Assembly: GCA_029719485.1 (NCBI GenBank)
Contig: CP120722.1
Coordinates: 2,914,001-2,978,000 of the forward strand
DNA: 64,000 nucleotides
Origin: Kiritimatiellota bacterium B12222
GTDB taxonomy: Bacteria; Verrucomicrobiota; Kiritimatiellia; SS1-B-03-39; UBA6053
Direction of reading: 5' to 3'
Shown here in pieces: positions 9,166 through 18,628 of the stretch; within the stretch, counting starts at the first letter, position 1, and each line of letters opens with the position of its first letter. The translations under genes were made by a program, and so were the position numbers. The notes beneath the pieces were generated by a model. That model saw only the letters and a list, made by a program, of their open reading frames with translations, had not been told where the DNA came from and made no database searches.

Positions 9166-10689
9166 ATGCAATGCTCCCCTTTACTTCAAGCCACTCTCGA
9201 CCGTATCCTCAAAGCGAGGGTGTACGATGTTGCCATTGAAACGCCTTTGGAACGGGCGCCTCGTCTTTGCCAACGATTGAATGCAAATGTCTTCTTAAAA
9301 AGAGAAGATACGCAACCAGTGTTTTCATTTAAAATTCGAGGAGCCTACAATCGGATTCGGCAATTAAGCGCAGCAGAGCGGGCCCGCGGGGTGATTTGTG
9401 CCTCAGCAGGCAATCATGCCCAAGGGGTAGCCATGTCTGCTGGCAAGTTAGGAATTCGATCCTGTATTGTAATGCCCAGTACCACCCCACAAATCAAAGT
9501 CGATGCCGTACGCAATTTAGGGGGTGAGGTGGTTCTGTTTGGGGATAGTTATCAAGAAGCGCAAGGAGAAGCGGAGCGACTCCGTGATGAAAAAGGGATG
9601 GTCTATATACATCCCTACGACGATCCAGAAGTGATCGCAGGGCAGGGGACCATAGCCTTGGAATTGTTGCGTCAGCACGACCCCGAAATAGATGCCGTAT
9701 TTATCCCCGTAGGAGGAGGTGGCTTATTGGCGGGCGTGGGAGCTTGCCTCAAGGCCTTGTATCCGGACATTCGCATTATTGGCGTGGAGCCAGTGGATGC
9801 TGCGGGGATGACCGCATCTTTAAAAGCGGGTGCAATTGTAAATTTAACCGAGGTGGGCTTATTTGCAGATGGTGTGGCTGTAAAAACGGTGGGTAAAAAT
9901 ACTTTTGAGATCTGCAAAGAAGTAGTGGATGAAATGGTGACAGTAGACACCGATGCGATTTGTGCCGCGATCAAAGATGTGTTTGAAGACACCCGAACCA
10001 TTTTAGAGCCTGCAGGTGCATTGGCATTAGCCGGCTGTAAAGCATGGCGAAAACGGCATCCTGAAGGCCGTCCCACACTGATCGCTTTAACGGGCGGTGC
10101 CAATATGAATTTTAATCGCTTGCGGCATGTGGCCGAGCGTGCCGAATTTGGAGAAGAGCGAGAAGCCTTGCTGGCCGTAACGATTCCCGAAGAACCCGGA
10201 AGCTTTAAAGCCTTTTGCGAAACCTTGGGGGAACGCGGAATCAGTGAATTTAATTATCGCTACTCACAATCAGAAGTGGCCCATGTCTTTGTGGGTATAC
10301 AAGTGAATGAAAAAGCTGAAATTGCAAGTTTCATTGCCGAATTGGAAGCAAAAGGCTTCAAAACCTTGGATTTCACCGGAGATGAATTTGCCAAATTACA
10401 TCTACGGCATTTGGTGGGCGGACGTGCGCCACTGCATCAACCCGAACGCCTGTTTCGATTTGAATTTCCCGAACGACCAGGGGCCCTGCACCTTTTCCTT
10501 AAAAACCTGCCCAGCAGTTGCAATATCACCCTATTTCATTACCGGAATCACGGTGCGGATATCGGACGCGTCTTGGCAGGATTACAAGTTCCAACAGCGG
10601 CAGAACCCGACTTCAACCGCTTTTTGGAGAACCTTGGATATGGGTATGTGGAAGAGAGTGGACACCCTGCAGCAAAATTATTTCTATAA
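9166..10689 (+). CDS. ilvA: Threonine ammonia-lyase, biosynthetic (threonine deaminase)
   Basis: Converts threonine to 2-oxobutanoate, the committed step of isoleucine synthesis. The 507-residue length matches E. coli IlvA (514). The PLP domain has the Schiff-base Lys in PVFSFKIRGAYNR, the SAGNHAQGVA substrate loop and the GGGGLL phosphate-binding loop. Two ACT-like regulatory domains follow, starting about at residue 315 (LLAVTIPEEPGSFKAFCE) and 410 (FRFEFPERPGALHLFLKNL), which marks the feedback-regulated anabolic form. The ATG at 9166 gives the usual N-terminus; the frame is open to a TTG at 9121. The rest of the ilv pathway is not adjacent, except ilvE far downstream. Confidence 0.95.
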   Translation: MQCSPLLQATLDRILKARVYDVAIETPLERAPRLCQRLNANVFLKREDTQPVFSFKIRGAYNRIRQLSAAERARGVICASAGNHAQGVAMSAGKLGIRSCIVMPSTTPQIKVDAVRNLGGEVVLFGDSYQEAQGEAERLRDEKGMVYIHPYDDPEVIAGQGTIALELLRQHDPEIDAVFIPVGGGGLLAGVGACLKALYPDIRIIGVEPVDAAGMTASLKAGAIVNLTEVGLFADGVAVKTVGKNTFEICKEVVDEMVTVDTDAICAAIKDVFEDTRTILEPAGALALAGCKAWRKRHPEGRPTLIALTGGANMNFNRLRHVAERAEFGEEREALLAVTIPEEPGSFKAFCETLGERGISEFNYRYSQSEVAHVFVGIQVNEKAEIASFIAELEAKGFKTLDFTGDEFAKLHLRHLVGGRAPLHQPERLFRFEFPERPGALHLFLKNLPSSCNITLFHYRNHGADIGRVLAGLQVPTAAEPDFNRFLENLGYGYVEESGHPAAKLFL

Positions 10690-10796
10690 ACGAACATTTT
10701 TTAGAGTTCTTTACTTGACCTTTCAGCAAAAATGTCCATAAGAACAGCCTTCAATTTACCTCTTATCCTACGGGATTATTTACTAAGGACCATCTT

Positions 10797-11108
10797 ATGA
10801 GCGCATACGCAGTTATTGAAACCGGCGGCAAACAATATAAAGTTTCAGAAGGAGACATTCTGGAAATCGAAAAATTAGACGTTGAAGCCGGAGACGTGAT
10901 TACTTTTGACAATGTTATTGCTTTTTCTAGCGGTGACAGTCTTTCCATCGGCGATGAAACTTCTTCTGCAAAAGTGCAGGGCGAAGTACTCGAACAGTTC
11001 CGTGGACCCAAATTGCTTTCTTTCAAAAAGAAACGCCGCAAGGGTTACAAACGTCGGGTCGGTCATCGTCAGTCTTTAACCAAAGTTAAAATTACCGGTC
11101 TTGCTTGA
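10797..11108 (+). CDS. rplU: 50S ribosomal protein L21
   Basis: A 103-residue L21, the normal length. The N-terminus AYAVIETGGKQYKVSEGD and the C-terminal RKGYKRRVGHRQ segment are diagnostic. L21 binds 23S rRNA in the large subunit. It forms the conserved rplU-rpmA-obg cluster with the next two genes. AAGGA lies about six bases before the ATG. Confidence 0.98.
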   Translation: MSAYAVIETGGKQYKVSEGDILEIEKLDVEAGDVITFDNVIAFSSGDSLSIGDETSSAKVQGEVLEQFRGPKLLSFKKKRRKGYKRRVGHRQSLTKVKITGLA

Positions 11109-11134
11109 TTCGGTTTCATATTTAGGAGTTTCAA

Positions 11135-11398
11135 ATGGCACATAAAAAAGGTCAAGGTACCAGTAAGAACGGTCGCGACAGTAATGCACAACGTCGTGGT
11201 GTTAAACGTTTCGGTGGCGAAAAAGTCACTGCAGGCAGCATTTTAGTTCGTCAACTCGGCACTCGTTTTCATGCGGGACGCAACGTGGGATGTGGTAAAG
11301 ACTACACCTTGTTTGCACTGAAAGACGGCGAAGTATATTTCGACCGCTCTGGCAAACGGATGAATGTCCGTGAGTTAGAAGCAGCGGTACAGAACTAA
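11135..11398 (+). CDS. rpmA: 50S ribosomal protein L27
   Basis: An 87-residue L27 with the conserved start [19 protein letters not shown] and [22 protein letters not shown]. The N-terminal tail reaches the peptidyl-transferase centre. There is no Firmicute-type N-terminal cleavage extension. TTAGGAG precedes the ATG by seven bases; it lies 26 bp after rplU. Confidence 0.98.
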   Translation: MAHKKGQGTSKNGRDSNAQRRGVKRFGGEKVTAGSILVRQLGTRFHAGRNVGCGKDYTLFALKDGEVYFDRSGKRMNVRELEAAVQN

Positions 11399-11413
11399 AA
11401 CAGTTCTACTCTG

Positions 11414-11456
11414 AAAACGCGGGCCATCCACTCAGTGGAGCCCGCGTTTTTTATTT
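11414..11456 (+). terminator. Rho-independent terminator after rpmA
   Basis: Inverted repeat AAAACGCGGGC (11414-11424) and GCCCGCGTTTT (11440-11450), with inner CCACT/AGTGG pairing, followed by TTTTTTATTTATT. It separates rplU-rpmA from obg, whose start is at 11463, so obg may depend on readthrough or its own promoter. Confidence 0.85.
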
Positions 11457-11462
11457 ATTCCT

Positions 11463-12488
11463 ATGAAAGCCATTGTATTTCGAGATCAAGTAAAACTCTA
11501 CGTTTCCGCAGGAAATGGAGGAGACGGTTCCGCGTATTTTCGTCGGGAGAAATTTGTTCCCTTGGGAGGCCCCAGTGGTGGTGATGGTGGCAATGGTGGC
11601 TCGGTTTATCTGGTCGGTGATGAGAATATCGATTCGTTAATGGATCTCTATGATCATCCACATCAACGGGCTGAACATGGAGAAAAAGGTGGCACAAACC
11701 AGTGTTACGGTAAAAAAGGTCAACCATTAACGATCAAAGTTCCCCGCGGTACTGTGGTTCGACTTGAAGAAAAAGATGGTCCTATCCTCGGCGAGGTGAT
11801 GGACGATGGTGAAGAATTGTTAATTGCGAAAGGAGGCGTGGGTGGCAAAGGTAACATCCATTTTAAAACCTCCTCCAATCAAGCACCAAAAGAATTTACC
11901 CTCGGGACAGAAGGGGAACGTCGGGTATTGTGGTTGGAACTGAAAGTAATTGCTGATGTGGGACTGGTCGGATATCCCAACGCAGGGAAATCAACCCTGC
12001 TGTCTAAAATGACCCATGCACATCCTAAAGTAGCCGCTTATCCTTTCACAACCCTCAATCCTTTGATTGGCACCTTGGAATATCGCGATTTCAAACGCAT
12101 AAGGATTGCAGATATTCCCGGATTGATCGATGGCGCTCACGATGGCATTGGCTTGGGACACGATTTTCTCCGCCATATTGAACGAACCCGTTTACTGGCC
12201 TTTGTTTTGGATATGGGCGGAGTGGATGGACGTGATCCTGTCGATGACTTTAAGAATCTTCGTAAAGAACTGAAGCTCTACAATTCAGATCTGGAAACCC
12301 GACCCTATCTTGTGATCGCAAACAAAATGGATGAAGAAAGTGCGGATGAAAATTTGGAGAAATTCATAAAGGAAACAGGCGAAACCCCCATTGCGGTAGT
12401 TGCTGAATTGGGAGAAGGGGTTGACGAGATTGTGAAAAAATTCCGTGAAGTCATGTTCGGAGACAATCCTCCTCCAGAATTGTTCTAA
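11463..12488 (+). CDS. obgE: Obg family GTPase
   Basis: A 341-residue ribosome-associated GTPase involved in 50S maturation. The glycine-rich Obg fold occupies residues 1-160 (VYLVGDENIDSLMDLY, KGGTNQCYGKKG). The G domain has G1 GYPNAGKST, G3 DIPGLIDGAHDGIGLGH and G4 NKMD. It ends soon after the G domain and lacks the C-terminal OCT extension of Bacillus Obg, as in many Gram-negatives. Its place after rplU-rpmA is the classic arrangement. Confidence 0.97.
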   Translation: MKAIVFRDQVKLYVSAGNGGDGSAYFRREKFVPLGGPSGGDGGNGGSVYLVGDENIDSLMDLYDHPHQRAEHGEKGGTNQCYGKKGQPLTIKVPRGTVVRLEEKDGPILGEVMDDGEELLIAKGGVGGKGNIHFKTSSNQAPKEFTLGTEGERRVLWLELKVIADVGLVGYPNAGKSTLLSKMTHAHPKVAAYPFTTLNPLIGTLEYRDFKRIRIADIPGLIDGAHDGIGLGHDFLRHIERTRLLAFVLDMGGVDGRDPVDDFKNLRKELKLYNSDLETRPYLVIANKMDEESADENLEKFIKETGETPIAVVAELGEGVDEIVKKFREVMFGDNPPPELF

Positions 12489-12574
12489 AGATCTGGTCAC
12501 GAAAATTCATTGTCTTTTGCAAGCAAGTCTTGCAGACTGAGTGAGCTCACAGGATACGAAATCCTCCCTCACCC

Positions 12575-13861
12575 ATGCCGCACTTCCTTCCATACGACCG
12601 CTTTGTTTTTTTCATCAACCGGATGAAGGAACGGTTGTGGGTCAAACCCTTAGGTGCATGTTTACTTTCCCTATTGAGCATTGTGCTGGCCAGTTGTATT
12701 GATCAAAGCGATTTTGCAAAAAACTTACCCGAAGTCAGCCTCGATTCGGTTGAAGTCTTTCTTCAGATCCTAACCGGTGGCATGCTGGCCATCGCAACAT
12801 TTGCGGTAGGCGCGATGGTCTCCGCCTACGGATCCGCAAGCAGCACTGCAACTCCGCGTTCTTTTTCAGTCGTCATTTCTGATGATATTTCACAAAATGC
12901 GCTGTCGGTATTTATCGCGTCTTTTATTTTTTCCGTCGTAGGATTGGTATCACTTAAAAATGGTTTACTCGATGGGCCAGGGCGCACCGTACTGTTTGGG
13001 TTATGTATTTATGTCTACGTGTTGGTAATTTACTCCTTTGTAAAGTGGGTGGATCGTATTGCCCGCCTGGGCCGTTTAGGCACGACCATTGCAAGTGTGG
13101 AAAAAGCTACCCAGCTTTCTTTCAAACGACGATGTACGCACCCTTACCTCAAAGCGCAGCCCTTGGATGAATCAAAACCCGCTGAAGGAACTCCTGTTTT
13201 CTCTCATAAAGTGGGAAATATTCAACGTGTGGATATTCAAGCGTTACAACATCTTGCCGAGGAAACGGACTGTCAAATTTCAGTACTTTGTTTACCCGGA
13301 CAATATGCGAGTCCCCATCTTGCACTAGCCAAAGTATCTGGAGAAAAAGCTCAAGATCCTGAATTCGATTTCGAGCGTATCCTCAAGGCTTTTGAGATCG
13401 GCAAAGATCGTATTTTCGATGAAGACCCACGTTTTGGGTTGATCGTGTTGTCTGAAATTGCAGGAAAAGCCATGTCACCAGCAATCAACGATCCAGGCAC
13501 AGCCATAGATGTGATGGCCAGCTTACATCGACTGCTTGATGCCTGGGGGGCAGGGAGCGAAGCGGATGAAACGGAGGCCCAATATGATCGTATTTTTGTA
13601 CCGGGCATCAAGGTGAGCGATTTGTTTGAAGATGCTTTTCGATCGCTTGCTCGAGATGCAGCAAGCTGTGTGGAAGTGCTGATACGCATGCAGACGGTTT
13701 TAGGTGCGTTGCACCATAACCATGATGCTGAATTTAAATCCGCAACTTACTTCCAAGCCAAAGATGTGATGGCGCGTGCGGAATTAGAAATGAAATATCA
13801 ACCCGATTTAGAAGCTGTTAAAAAAGCACACCAGACACATTTTCAAACCGAAAGATCCTAA
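12575..13861 (+). CDS. DUF2254 family membrane protein
   Basis: A 428-residue predicted inner-membrane protein of the DUF2254 family, function unknown. Four hydrophobic segments lie in the first 170 residues: LGACLLSLLSIVLASC, FLQILTGGMLAIATFAVGAM, VFIASFIFSVVGLVSL and TVLFGLCIYVYVLVIYSFV. The stretch AYGSASSTATPRSF between them is typical for the family. A large soluble C-terminal part has SEIAGKAMSPAINDPGTA, another family hallmark. It stands alone after obg; regulation is not evident. Confidence 0.85.
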   Translation: MPHFLPYDRFVFFINRMKERLWVKPLGACLLSLLSIVLASCIDQSDFAKNLPEVSLDSVEVFLQILTGGMLAIATFAVGAMVSAYGSASSTATPRSFSVVISDDISQNALSVFIASFIFSVVGLVSLKNGLLDGPGRTVLFGLCIYVYVLVIYSFVKWVDRIARLGRLGTTIASVEKATQLSFKRRCTHPYLKAQPLDESKPAEGTPVFSHKVGNIQRVDIQALQHLAEETDCQISVLCLPGQYASPHLALAKVSGEKAQDPEFDFERILKAFEIGKDRIFDEDPRFGLIVLSEIAGKAMSPAINDPGTAIDVMASLHRLLDAWGAGSEADETEAQYDRIFVPGIKVSDLFEDAFRSLARDAASCVEVLIRMQTVLGALHHNHDAEFKSATYFQAKDVMARAELEMKYQPDLEAVKKAHQTHFQTERS

Positions 13862-13877
13862 GGGGCTTATGTAAAAA

Positions 13878-14201
13878 TCAGGATTCTTTCGTGAATGGGC
13901 GCACTTGGATTTGGGAAGTTTCCCGTCGCCCTAACAGATAAATTTCACCTTGACGATTCAGCATCACCCGCCCTCGATAATCATTATGAATGACCATGGC
14001 TTTCTGATTTTCGGTCAAGCCTTGTGCATACAGTTTTCCACGAGCCGGGTCAGAAAGTTGTACCGCCATAATTTTAACAAGATGACCGGCTTTTACTTCC
14101 GCTAATTTACAGATTTTACCAGCAACCCAATGACGGGTCGGGGGTAGCTCAGCCTCAGCAGGTGCAGAAACAGGAGTGAGAATGCGTAACTCATCAACCA
14201 A
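13878..14201 (-). CDS. Small FeoA-like SH3-fold protein
   Basis: A 107-residue protein. From residue 30 the pattern (ICKLAEVKAGHLVKIM, LYAQGLTENQKAMVIHND, RGRVMLNRQGEIYLLGRRE) looks like a FeoA/DtxR-C-terminal SH3 domain. It has a turn after 'L..G', a second strand pair and a final glycine-arginine strand. The N-terminus is about 30 residues of Pro/Ala-rich sequence. It overlaps the decayed lemA gene by 8 bp and is not near feoB. The family call is by eye; it may be an unrelated small beta-barrel. Confidence 0.55.
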   Translation of the reverse strand: MVDELRILTPVSAPAEAELPPTRHWVAGKICKLAEVKAGHLVKIMAVQLSDPARGKLYAQGLTENQKAMVIHNDYRGRVMLNRQGEIYLLGRRETSQIQVRPFTKES

Positions 14202-14575
14202 AAGAAACCTCCGGGCGATCCTTTTCGTTTTCGTCTGTCATCTCAAATGAAGAGGCCTGATCAAAATGGAACATATGGGCAATGATGACTGAAGGAAAAA
14301 CTTCAATCTGCGTGTTATCGTTCATCACTGAGTGCTTATTGTGCTGACGCGCCAATGAAAGTTGGTCTTCTGTGCGAGTGAGCTCTTCACTTAATTGCGC
14401 AATATTTTGATGAGCGTTGAGGTCGGGGTAGTCTTCAACTACCATCATCAATTTCCCCAGGGTTCCGGACAGTCCTGATTCAGCATCCATAAGATTCTGC
14501 ACCATTATATGCACCTACTCCCCAAAAAAGGGGAAGGATGATCAGCGCGAGTAAAAATAGAAAAGGAATAAGCAT
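14194..14575 (-). pseudogene. lemA: lemA pseudogene with internal deletion and frame change
   Basis: LemA is a membrane protein with an N-terminal helix and a helical bundle. On the minus strand, from ATG at 14575, the sequence reads a membrane helix and the LemA hallmark LFWGVGAYN, but that frame stops at 14480-14482. In the next frame, from about 14514, it resumes with AESGLSGTLGKLMMVVEDYPDLN and continues through LSEELTRTEDQLSLARQ, NDNTQIEVFPS and RPEVSFG, the C-terminal half of LemA. Roughly 60-70 residues that normally follow VGAYN (LV.LR...QLKRR.DLIPNLV) are gone and the halves are out of frame. The usual F/NRY residues around the last helix are also altered. A C-terminal fragment of 106 residues might still be made. 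Confidence 0.8.
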
Positions 14576-14670
14576 ATGAATGTCCAAAGACAATAAGCCC
14601 CAAATTGTAATCAAGGAAGTAATGAGTTAAAGAAAAAAGCGAAAATTTACATGCGTAACAAAAGGAGAGA

Positions 14671-15372
14671 TCATTTTTCAGTTTCCTTGGCTTGAGTAAG
14701 CGCAGAGGCAAAAATACCACTGGGAACCGCCACGACACCTAAACCAATGATGAGCACAAAAAAGGTAAAGACACGTCCCCCAGCTGTGATGGGAACAATA
14801 TCTCCATATCCTACAGAAGAAAGGGTGCAAATCGCCCACCACAAGGAGTGGAAAACAGACGCAAAAATTTTAGGTTGCACCGGATTTTCAAAATAATAGA
14901 TCCCCACAGCCGAAAGGTATAACAATATTAAAGTAATGATCCCGAAATAGACGAGTTCTTCTCGCGCAATCACAAATGCACGATGGTAACGCTGAACAGC
15001 AGCACTGTAACGAACCAACTTAAGGAGGCGCACCAAGCGCAACATTCGAAAGGCTCTGAGAGAACGTAGATCTAAACCTGTGCTTAAATAAAAGGGAGCA
15101 ATCGCGAGTAAATCAATCAATCCAAAAAAAGAAAATGCATACCGTAATCTCGGCTTCCCGTAGAACAAACGTAAGAGGTATTCGATGGTAAAGATTGTCA
15201 CCGTGACCATTTCAAAACGACCCAAAGACTTTCGCAATTGGGGAGAGATATTCGGCAAGGTCTCAATCGCAAATGAAACAAGACTCAAAAAGATCAAACT
15301 TTGTAAGACATATTCAAAGCGACCAAATATTATGCGTCCTTGTTCATCAGTTTTAAATGTGGGCTTTTTCAA
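14671..15372 (-). CDS. Voltage-gated potassium channel (six-helix Kv type)
   Basis: A 233-residue ion channel. Helices S1-S3 precede the S4 voltage sensor RSLRAFRMLRLVRLLKLVR, with a positive residue at almost every third position. S5 is YFGIITLILLYLSAVGIYYF. The pore helix and selectivity filter are WWAICTLSSVGYGDIVP. S6 is VFTFFVLIIGLGVVAVPSGIFA. The complete set suggests a functional tetrameric K+ channel in the inner membrane, with only a short cytoplasmic tail and no RCK domain. It is a single gene, divergent from topB. Confidence 0.93.
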   Translation of the reverse strand: MKKPTFKTDEQGRIIFGRFEYVLQSLIFLSLVSFAIETLPNISPQLRKSLGRFEMVTVTIFTIEYLLRLFYGKPRLRYAFSFFGLIDLLAIAPFYLSTGLDLRSLRAFRMLRLVRLLKLVRYSAAVQRYHRAFVIAREELVYFGIITLILLYLSAVGIYYFENPVQPKIFASVFHSLWWAICTLSSVGYGDIVPITAGGRVFTFFVLIIGLGVVAVPSGIFASALTQAKETEK

Positions 15373-15528
15373 AATAGTACCTTTCTGCTCAGAATTAAGT
15401 GAAGAGAGGCATTACTCAAGTCATCGGCCTCAAAAATACGCCAAAATTGAAGAATACTTCATTTTTGTATAATCGTCAGAATCCATATGAGCCTCGACTT
15501 CAACTGAAAATAAAATAGGGTAAAGGCT

Positions 15529-17865
15529 ATGAAAGTGGTTCTAGCAGAAAAGCCCTCAGTGGCACGTGACATTGCATCGGTAATTGGGGCAACCCAGCGT
15601 CATCAGGGATATATGGAAGGAAATGGGTATCTGGTTACCTGGGCCTTAGGGCACTTGGTGGAGCTACAGGAACCTCATGAATATTTCCCTGAATGGAGGA
15701 GTTGGGAATTAAAAACCTTACCCTTGCTCCCTGAAGAATTTGCCTTGCGTCCCCGTGGTGACAAAGGTGCTCAGGATCAATTAAAAGTGATTTGGAAATT
15801 ATTCAAACAAGCGGATAGTTTGATCTGTGCGACGGATGCGGGAAGGGAAGGGGAACTGATTTTTCGTTACATTCAAAAGTGGGCAAAAGCAGACAAAAAA
15901 CCCGTACAGCGTTTGTGGTTACAATCGCTGACCTCCGATGCGATTAAGAAAGGGTTTTCAAATTTAAGAGATGGGTCCGAATATGAAAACCTCTATCAAG
16001 CCGCCCGTTGCCGTAGTGAATCTGATTGGATCATCGGCTTAAACGCCACCAGATACCACACCGCTAAGTACGGATCTCGAAATGTGTTATGGAGCGTGGG
16101 TAGAGTGCAAACCCCCGTTTTGGCCTTGCTCGCAGAACGAGATATCGAAATCGAAAACTTCAAACCTGAAAGCTACTGGGTATTGGTCACGACATATCGG
16201 GAGACGCGTTTCAATCAGCCCAAGAAAAAATACAAGACCCAAGCCGAAGCAGAAGAGGTCCTTTCTGGTATCAAAGATCAAGCTTTGGTCGTGGATGAGA
16301 TCTCACAAAATGAGAAAAAAACGGTATCGCCTCAACTCTATGATCTGTCGAGCCTGCAGCAGGATATGAATAGTTGGTTTGGATTTACGGCCGATCAAAC
16401 CCTGCAAATCGCCCAAGAACTTTATGAAGCCAAAAAGCTCACTTATCCCCGAACGGACAGCCGACATATTGGAACCGAAGAAGCGGCAGGATTGCCTGAC
16501 TTACTGCGCAGTTTGCCTCAAGACTATCAAGACTTCATCAGCGAGCTGCCCCTTGATAAATTGAAACCCGGCAAAAGAGTGGTTGATAACAATAAAGTAA
16601 CTGATCACCATGCGATTTTACCCACCATGGGGAATCCTGGACATTTACAGGGCCCTCAAGAAAAAGTGTATGCGGCAGTGGTTCGACGTTTATTGGCCGC
16701 CTTGCTACCAGCCTGTATCGAGCAAGTGACCACAGTCAAAGCACATGTTGAAAAAGAAAAATTTCAAGCGCGGGGTGCGGTAGTGAGTGATTGGGGGTGG
16801 AAAAAAGTTTATCCCCATCTGCAAAAGAAAAAGAAAGTAGATCCTCAGGACGAGAATCCTGATCAGGTCATGCCCGAAATGGTCAAAGATGAGTCAGGCC
16901 CGCATGAGCCAGAAATGCTGGCAAAAGCCACCAAACCACCCAAGCGTTTCACCGAAGCTTCTCTGTTGAAGCGGATGGAAACCGCAGGGAAATTGGTGAA
17001 TGATGAAGCCTTGCGTGAAGCGATGAAACAACGCGGTTTAGGAACTCCCGCAACCCGTGCATCGATCATTGAAACCTTAATCGGTCGGAAATATATTCGA
17101 CGACAAAAAAAACAATTGATTAGCACAGAATCAGGAAGGCATTTATTAACTCTGATTCAGGATCCCAGTTTACGGTCAGCTGAACTCACCGGCGATTGGG
17201 AAGCGAAACTCAAAGACATCGAAATAGGGAAGGGTAACCCTGAAGAATTCATGCAGGGCATTCGCGAACATGCCACCCACATGGTGCTTGCAGACGACAA
17301 TACCATTGCTTCAGGAGGTTTTGGAAAATGTCCGAAATGTCAGGCACCCGTGATCGAAGGCAAAAGAGGTTTCGGATGTAGCCAATGGAAAGAAGGATGT
17401 GATTTTGTGTTGTGGAAAGAATTCCAAGGCATGCAGATTGACGGAAGCTTGGCTCGAGAACTTTTGGACATGGGACACAGTTTGCATGCACAACCGATGA
17501 AAGATGAAAACGGTGAACCAGGATTAGGAAGTTTGCATCTCAGTGCTGATGGTACGTTGGAACTGAAACCCGTGAAAGCTCGTAAGCTACCGAGTGGTCA
17601 AAAAGCGATCGCGGATTGCCCCTTGTGTGGTGGCAAGATCGTGAGCACACCTAAAGCCTATGTTTGTCATCGAAAAGCTGATGGTTGTCCGGTGTTCATT
17701 TGGAACAAAATTGCCAAAAGAAATATTACCCAAGGTATGGTGAAGCAGTTGTGTACAGAGGAACGGGTGACAGATGTAATAAACGATTTCACATCCAAAG
17801 CCGGAAAACCCTTTAGTGCAAAATTGCGCTTAGAAGATGACGGCCAAGTGAAGATGGTCTTTTAA
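15529..17865 (+). CDS. topB: DNA topoisomerase III
   Basis: A type IA topoisomerase of 778 residues that passes single strands, often with RecQ-type helicases. The N-terminal Toprim region has LAEKPSVARDIA and CATDAGREGELIFRYI. The catalytic tyrosine lies in LTYPRTDSRHIG. GTPATRASIIETLI is the usual helix after the gate. The C-terminus holds two partial zinc-ribbon units (CPKCQAPV...GC and CPLCGGKIV...C), each followed by W-rich segments. A decatenation loop cannot be judged by eye. AAAGG precedes the ATG. It is followed by a gene-poor interval. Confidence 0.93.
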   Translation: MKVVLAEKPSVARDIASVIGATQRHQGYMEGNGYLVTWALGHLVELQEPHEYFPEWRSWELKTLPLLPEEFALRPRGDKGAQDQLKVIWKLFKQADSLICATDAGREGELIFRYIQKWAKADKKPVQRLWLQSLTSDAIKKGFSNLRDGSEYENLYQAARCRSESDWIIGLNATRYHTAKYGSRNVLWSVGRVQTPVLALLAERDIEIENFKPESYWVLVTTYRETRFNQPKKKYKTQAEAEEVLSGIKDQALVVDEISQNEKKTVSPQLYDLSSLQQDMNSWFGFTADQTLQIAQELYEAKKLTYPRTDSRHIGTEEAAGLPDLLRSLPQDYQDFISELPLDKLKPGKRVVDNNKVTDHHAILPTMGNPGHLQGPQEKVYAAVVRRLLAALLPACIEQVTTVKAHVEKEKFQARGAVVSDWGWKKVYPHLQKKKKVDPQDENPDQVMPEMVKDESGPHEPEMLAKATKPPKRFTEASLLKRMETAGKLVNDEALREAMKQRGLGTPATRASIIETLIGRKYIRRQKKQLISTESGRHLLTLIQDPSLRSAELTGDWEAKLKDIEIGKGNPEEFMQGIREHATHMVLADDNTIASGGFGKCPKCQAPVIEGKRGFGCSQWKEGCDFVLWKEFQGMQIDGSLARELLDMGHSLHAQPMKDENGEPGLGSLHLSADGTLELKPVKARKLPSGQKAIADCPLCGGKIVSTPKAYVCHRKADGCPVFIWNKIAKRNITQGMVKQLCTEERVTDVINDFTSKAGKPFSAKLRLEDDGQVKMVF

Positions 17866-18556
17866 CGGCTGTTGATATTTCTGCAGGGCGGCCGTTGGGT
17901 TTGATCGTAGTCTGGAGACGATGACGTGAACAAAATGCGATGGGACAAAGCCTCTGAAATCTGCACCCAAGAGAACTCATAAACAGGCCTAGAGCTATTA
18001 CCTACGGAAAGGTCTAATCGAAATCAACCGCTTACTGAAAACGAGGAAAACATCAGTGAATGTGGTATGCGCAACGAGATCAAGTTTAGAGAAGAGTTAG
18101 AGCAAAAGAAGACCTCATTAAACGCACATAGAGGGCTGTGTACGAACGTTTAGATTAAGAGACGGAAAAGGATCCATATCAAAATCCCCACGCTCCAGCG
18201 CGATTCTTAACGTCGCATAATATATATTATGTATAATTCTATATTATATATCTTGTTGTTATTTAGCTATTTACGTAAGTTGTTTATAAGTTTTGTTGAA
18301 AACTATTTTTTCAGCAGCCTGATATGCTCATTTTGTGAGCCTACTCAAATGGTCATGCCTGAGGTCGATCTGTCAGTTTGTGGATGCTGTTCGGTTTTTG
18401 TTTTCGATCCCCATGGAGAGATGCCCCGTGAATCTCTAGATGGATGGTTTCGAAAGCGATGTCACTAGAAGCCAAGAGATCGGATTCTAGCATTGATTCA
18501 CTTTCGAAAGCGCTGAAAAGCGAAGAGACGCGAAGTTGAATTTGATCACCCTCAAC
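17866..18556. other. Gene-poor interval after topB
   Basis: About 690 bp in which I see no convincing gene. Right after topB there is a short inverted repeat AACGGC...GCCGTT (about 17865-17896), possibly a weak terminator. A frame from about 17990 to 18150 reads a charged stretch without a clear start. At 18215-18260 there is a very AT-rich block with runs of ATATATTAT. The motif TTTCGAAAGCG occurs twice, near 18447 and 18500. The region looks like decayed sequence or a regulatory spacer. Confidence 0.4.
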
Positions 18557-18589
18557 ACAAAAAATCCGACCACCAAATTGTGGTCGGAT
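18557..18589 (-). terminator. Rho-independent terminator of glgA
   Basis: Read on the minus strand: ATCCGACCAC, six-base loop, GTGGTCGGAT, followed by six T. The perfect 10-bp stem (18564-18573 with 18580-18589) ends glgA transcription about 40 bp after its stop codon. Confidence 0.9.
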
Positions 18590-18628
18590 GTGCATTCATC
18601 CTTGTGAGGATTAATTATAAATTTTTTC

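Noticed and set aside
18229-18468. Small frame of 79 codons in the interval after topB
   Set aside because: Begins in the AT-rich block and has a composition of random sequence (Phe/Leu/Cys-rich then polar), without a ribosome-binding site.
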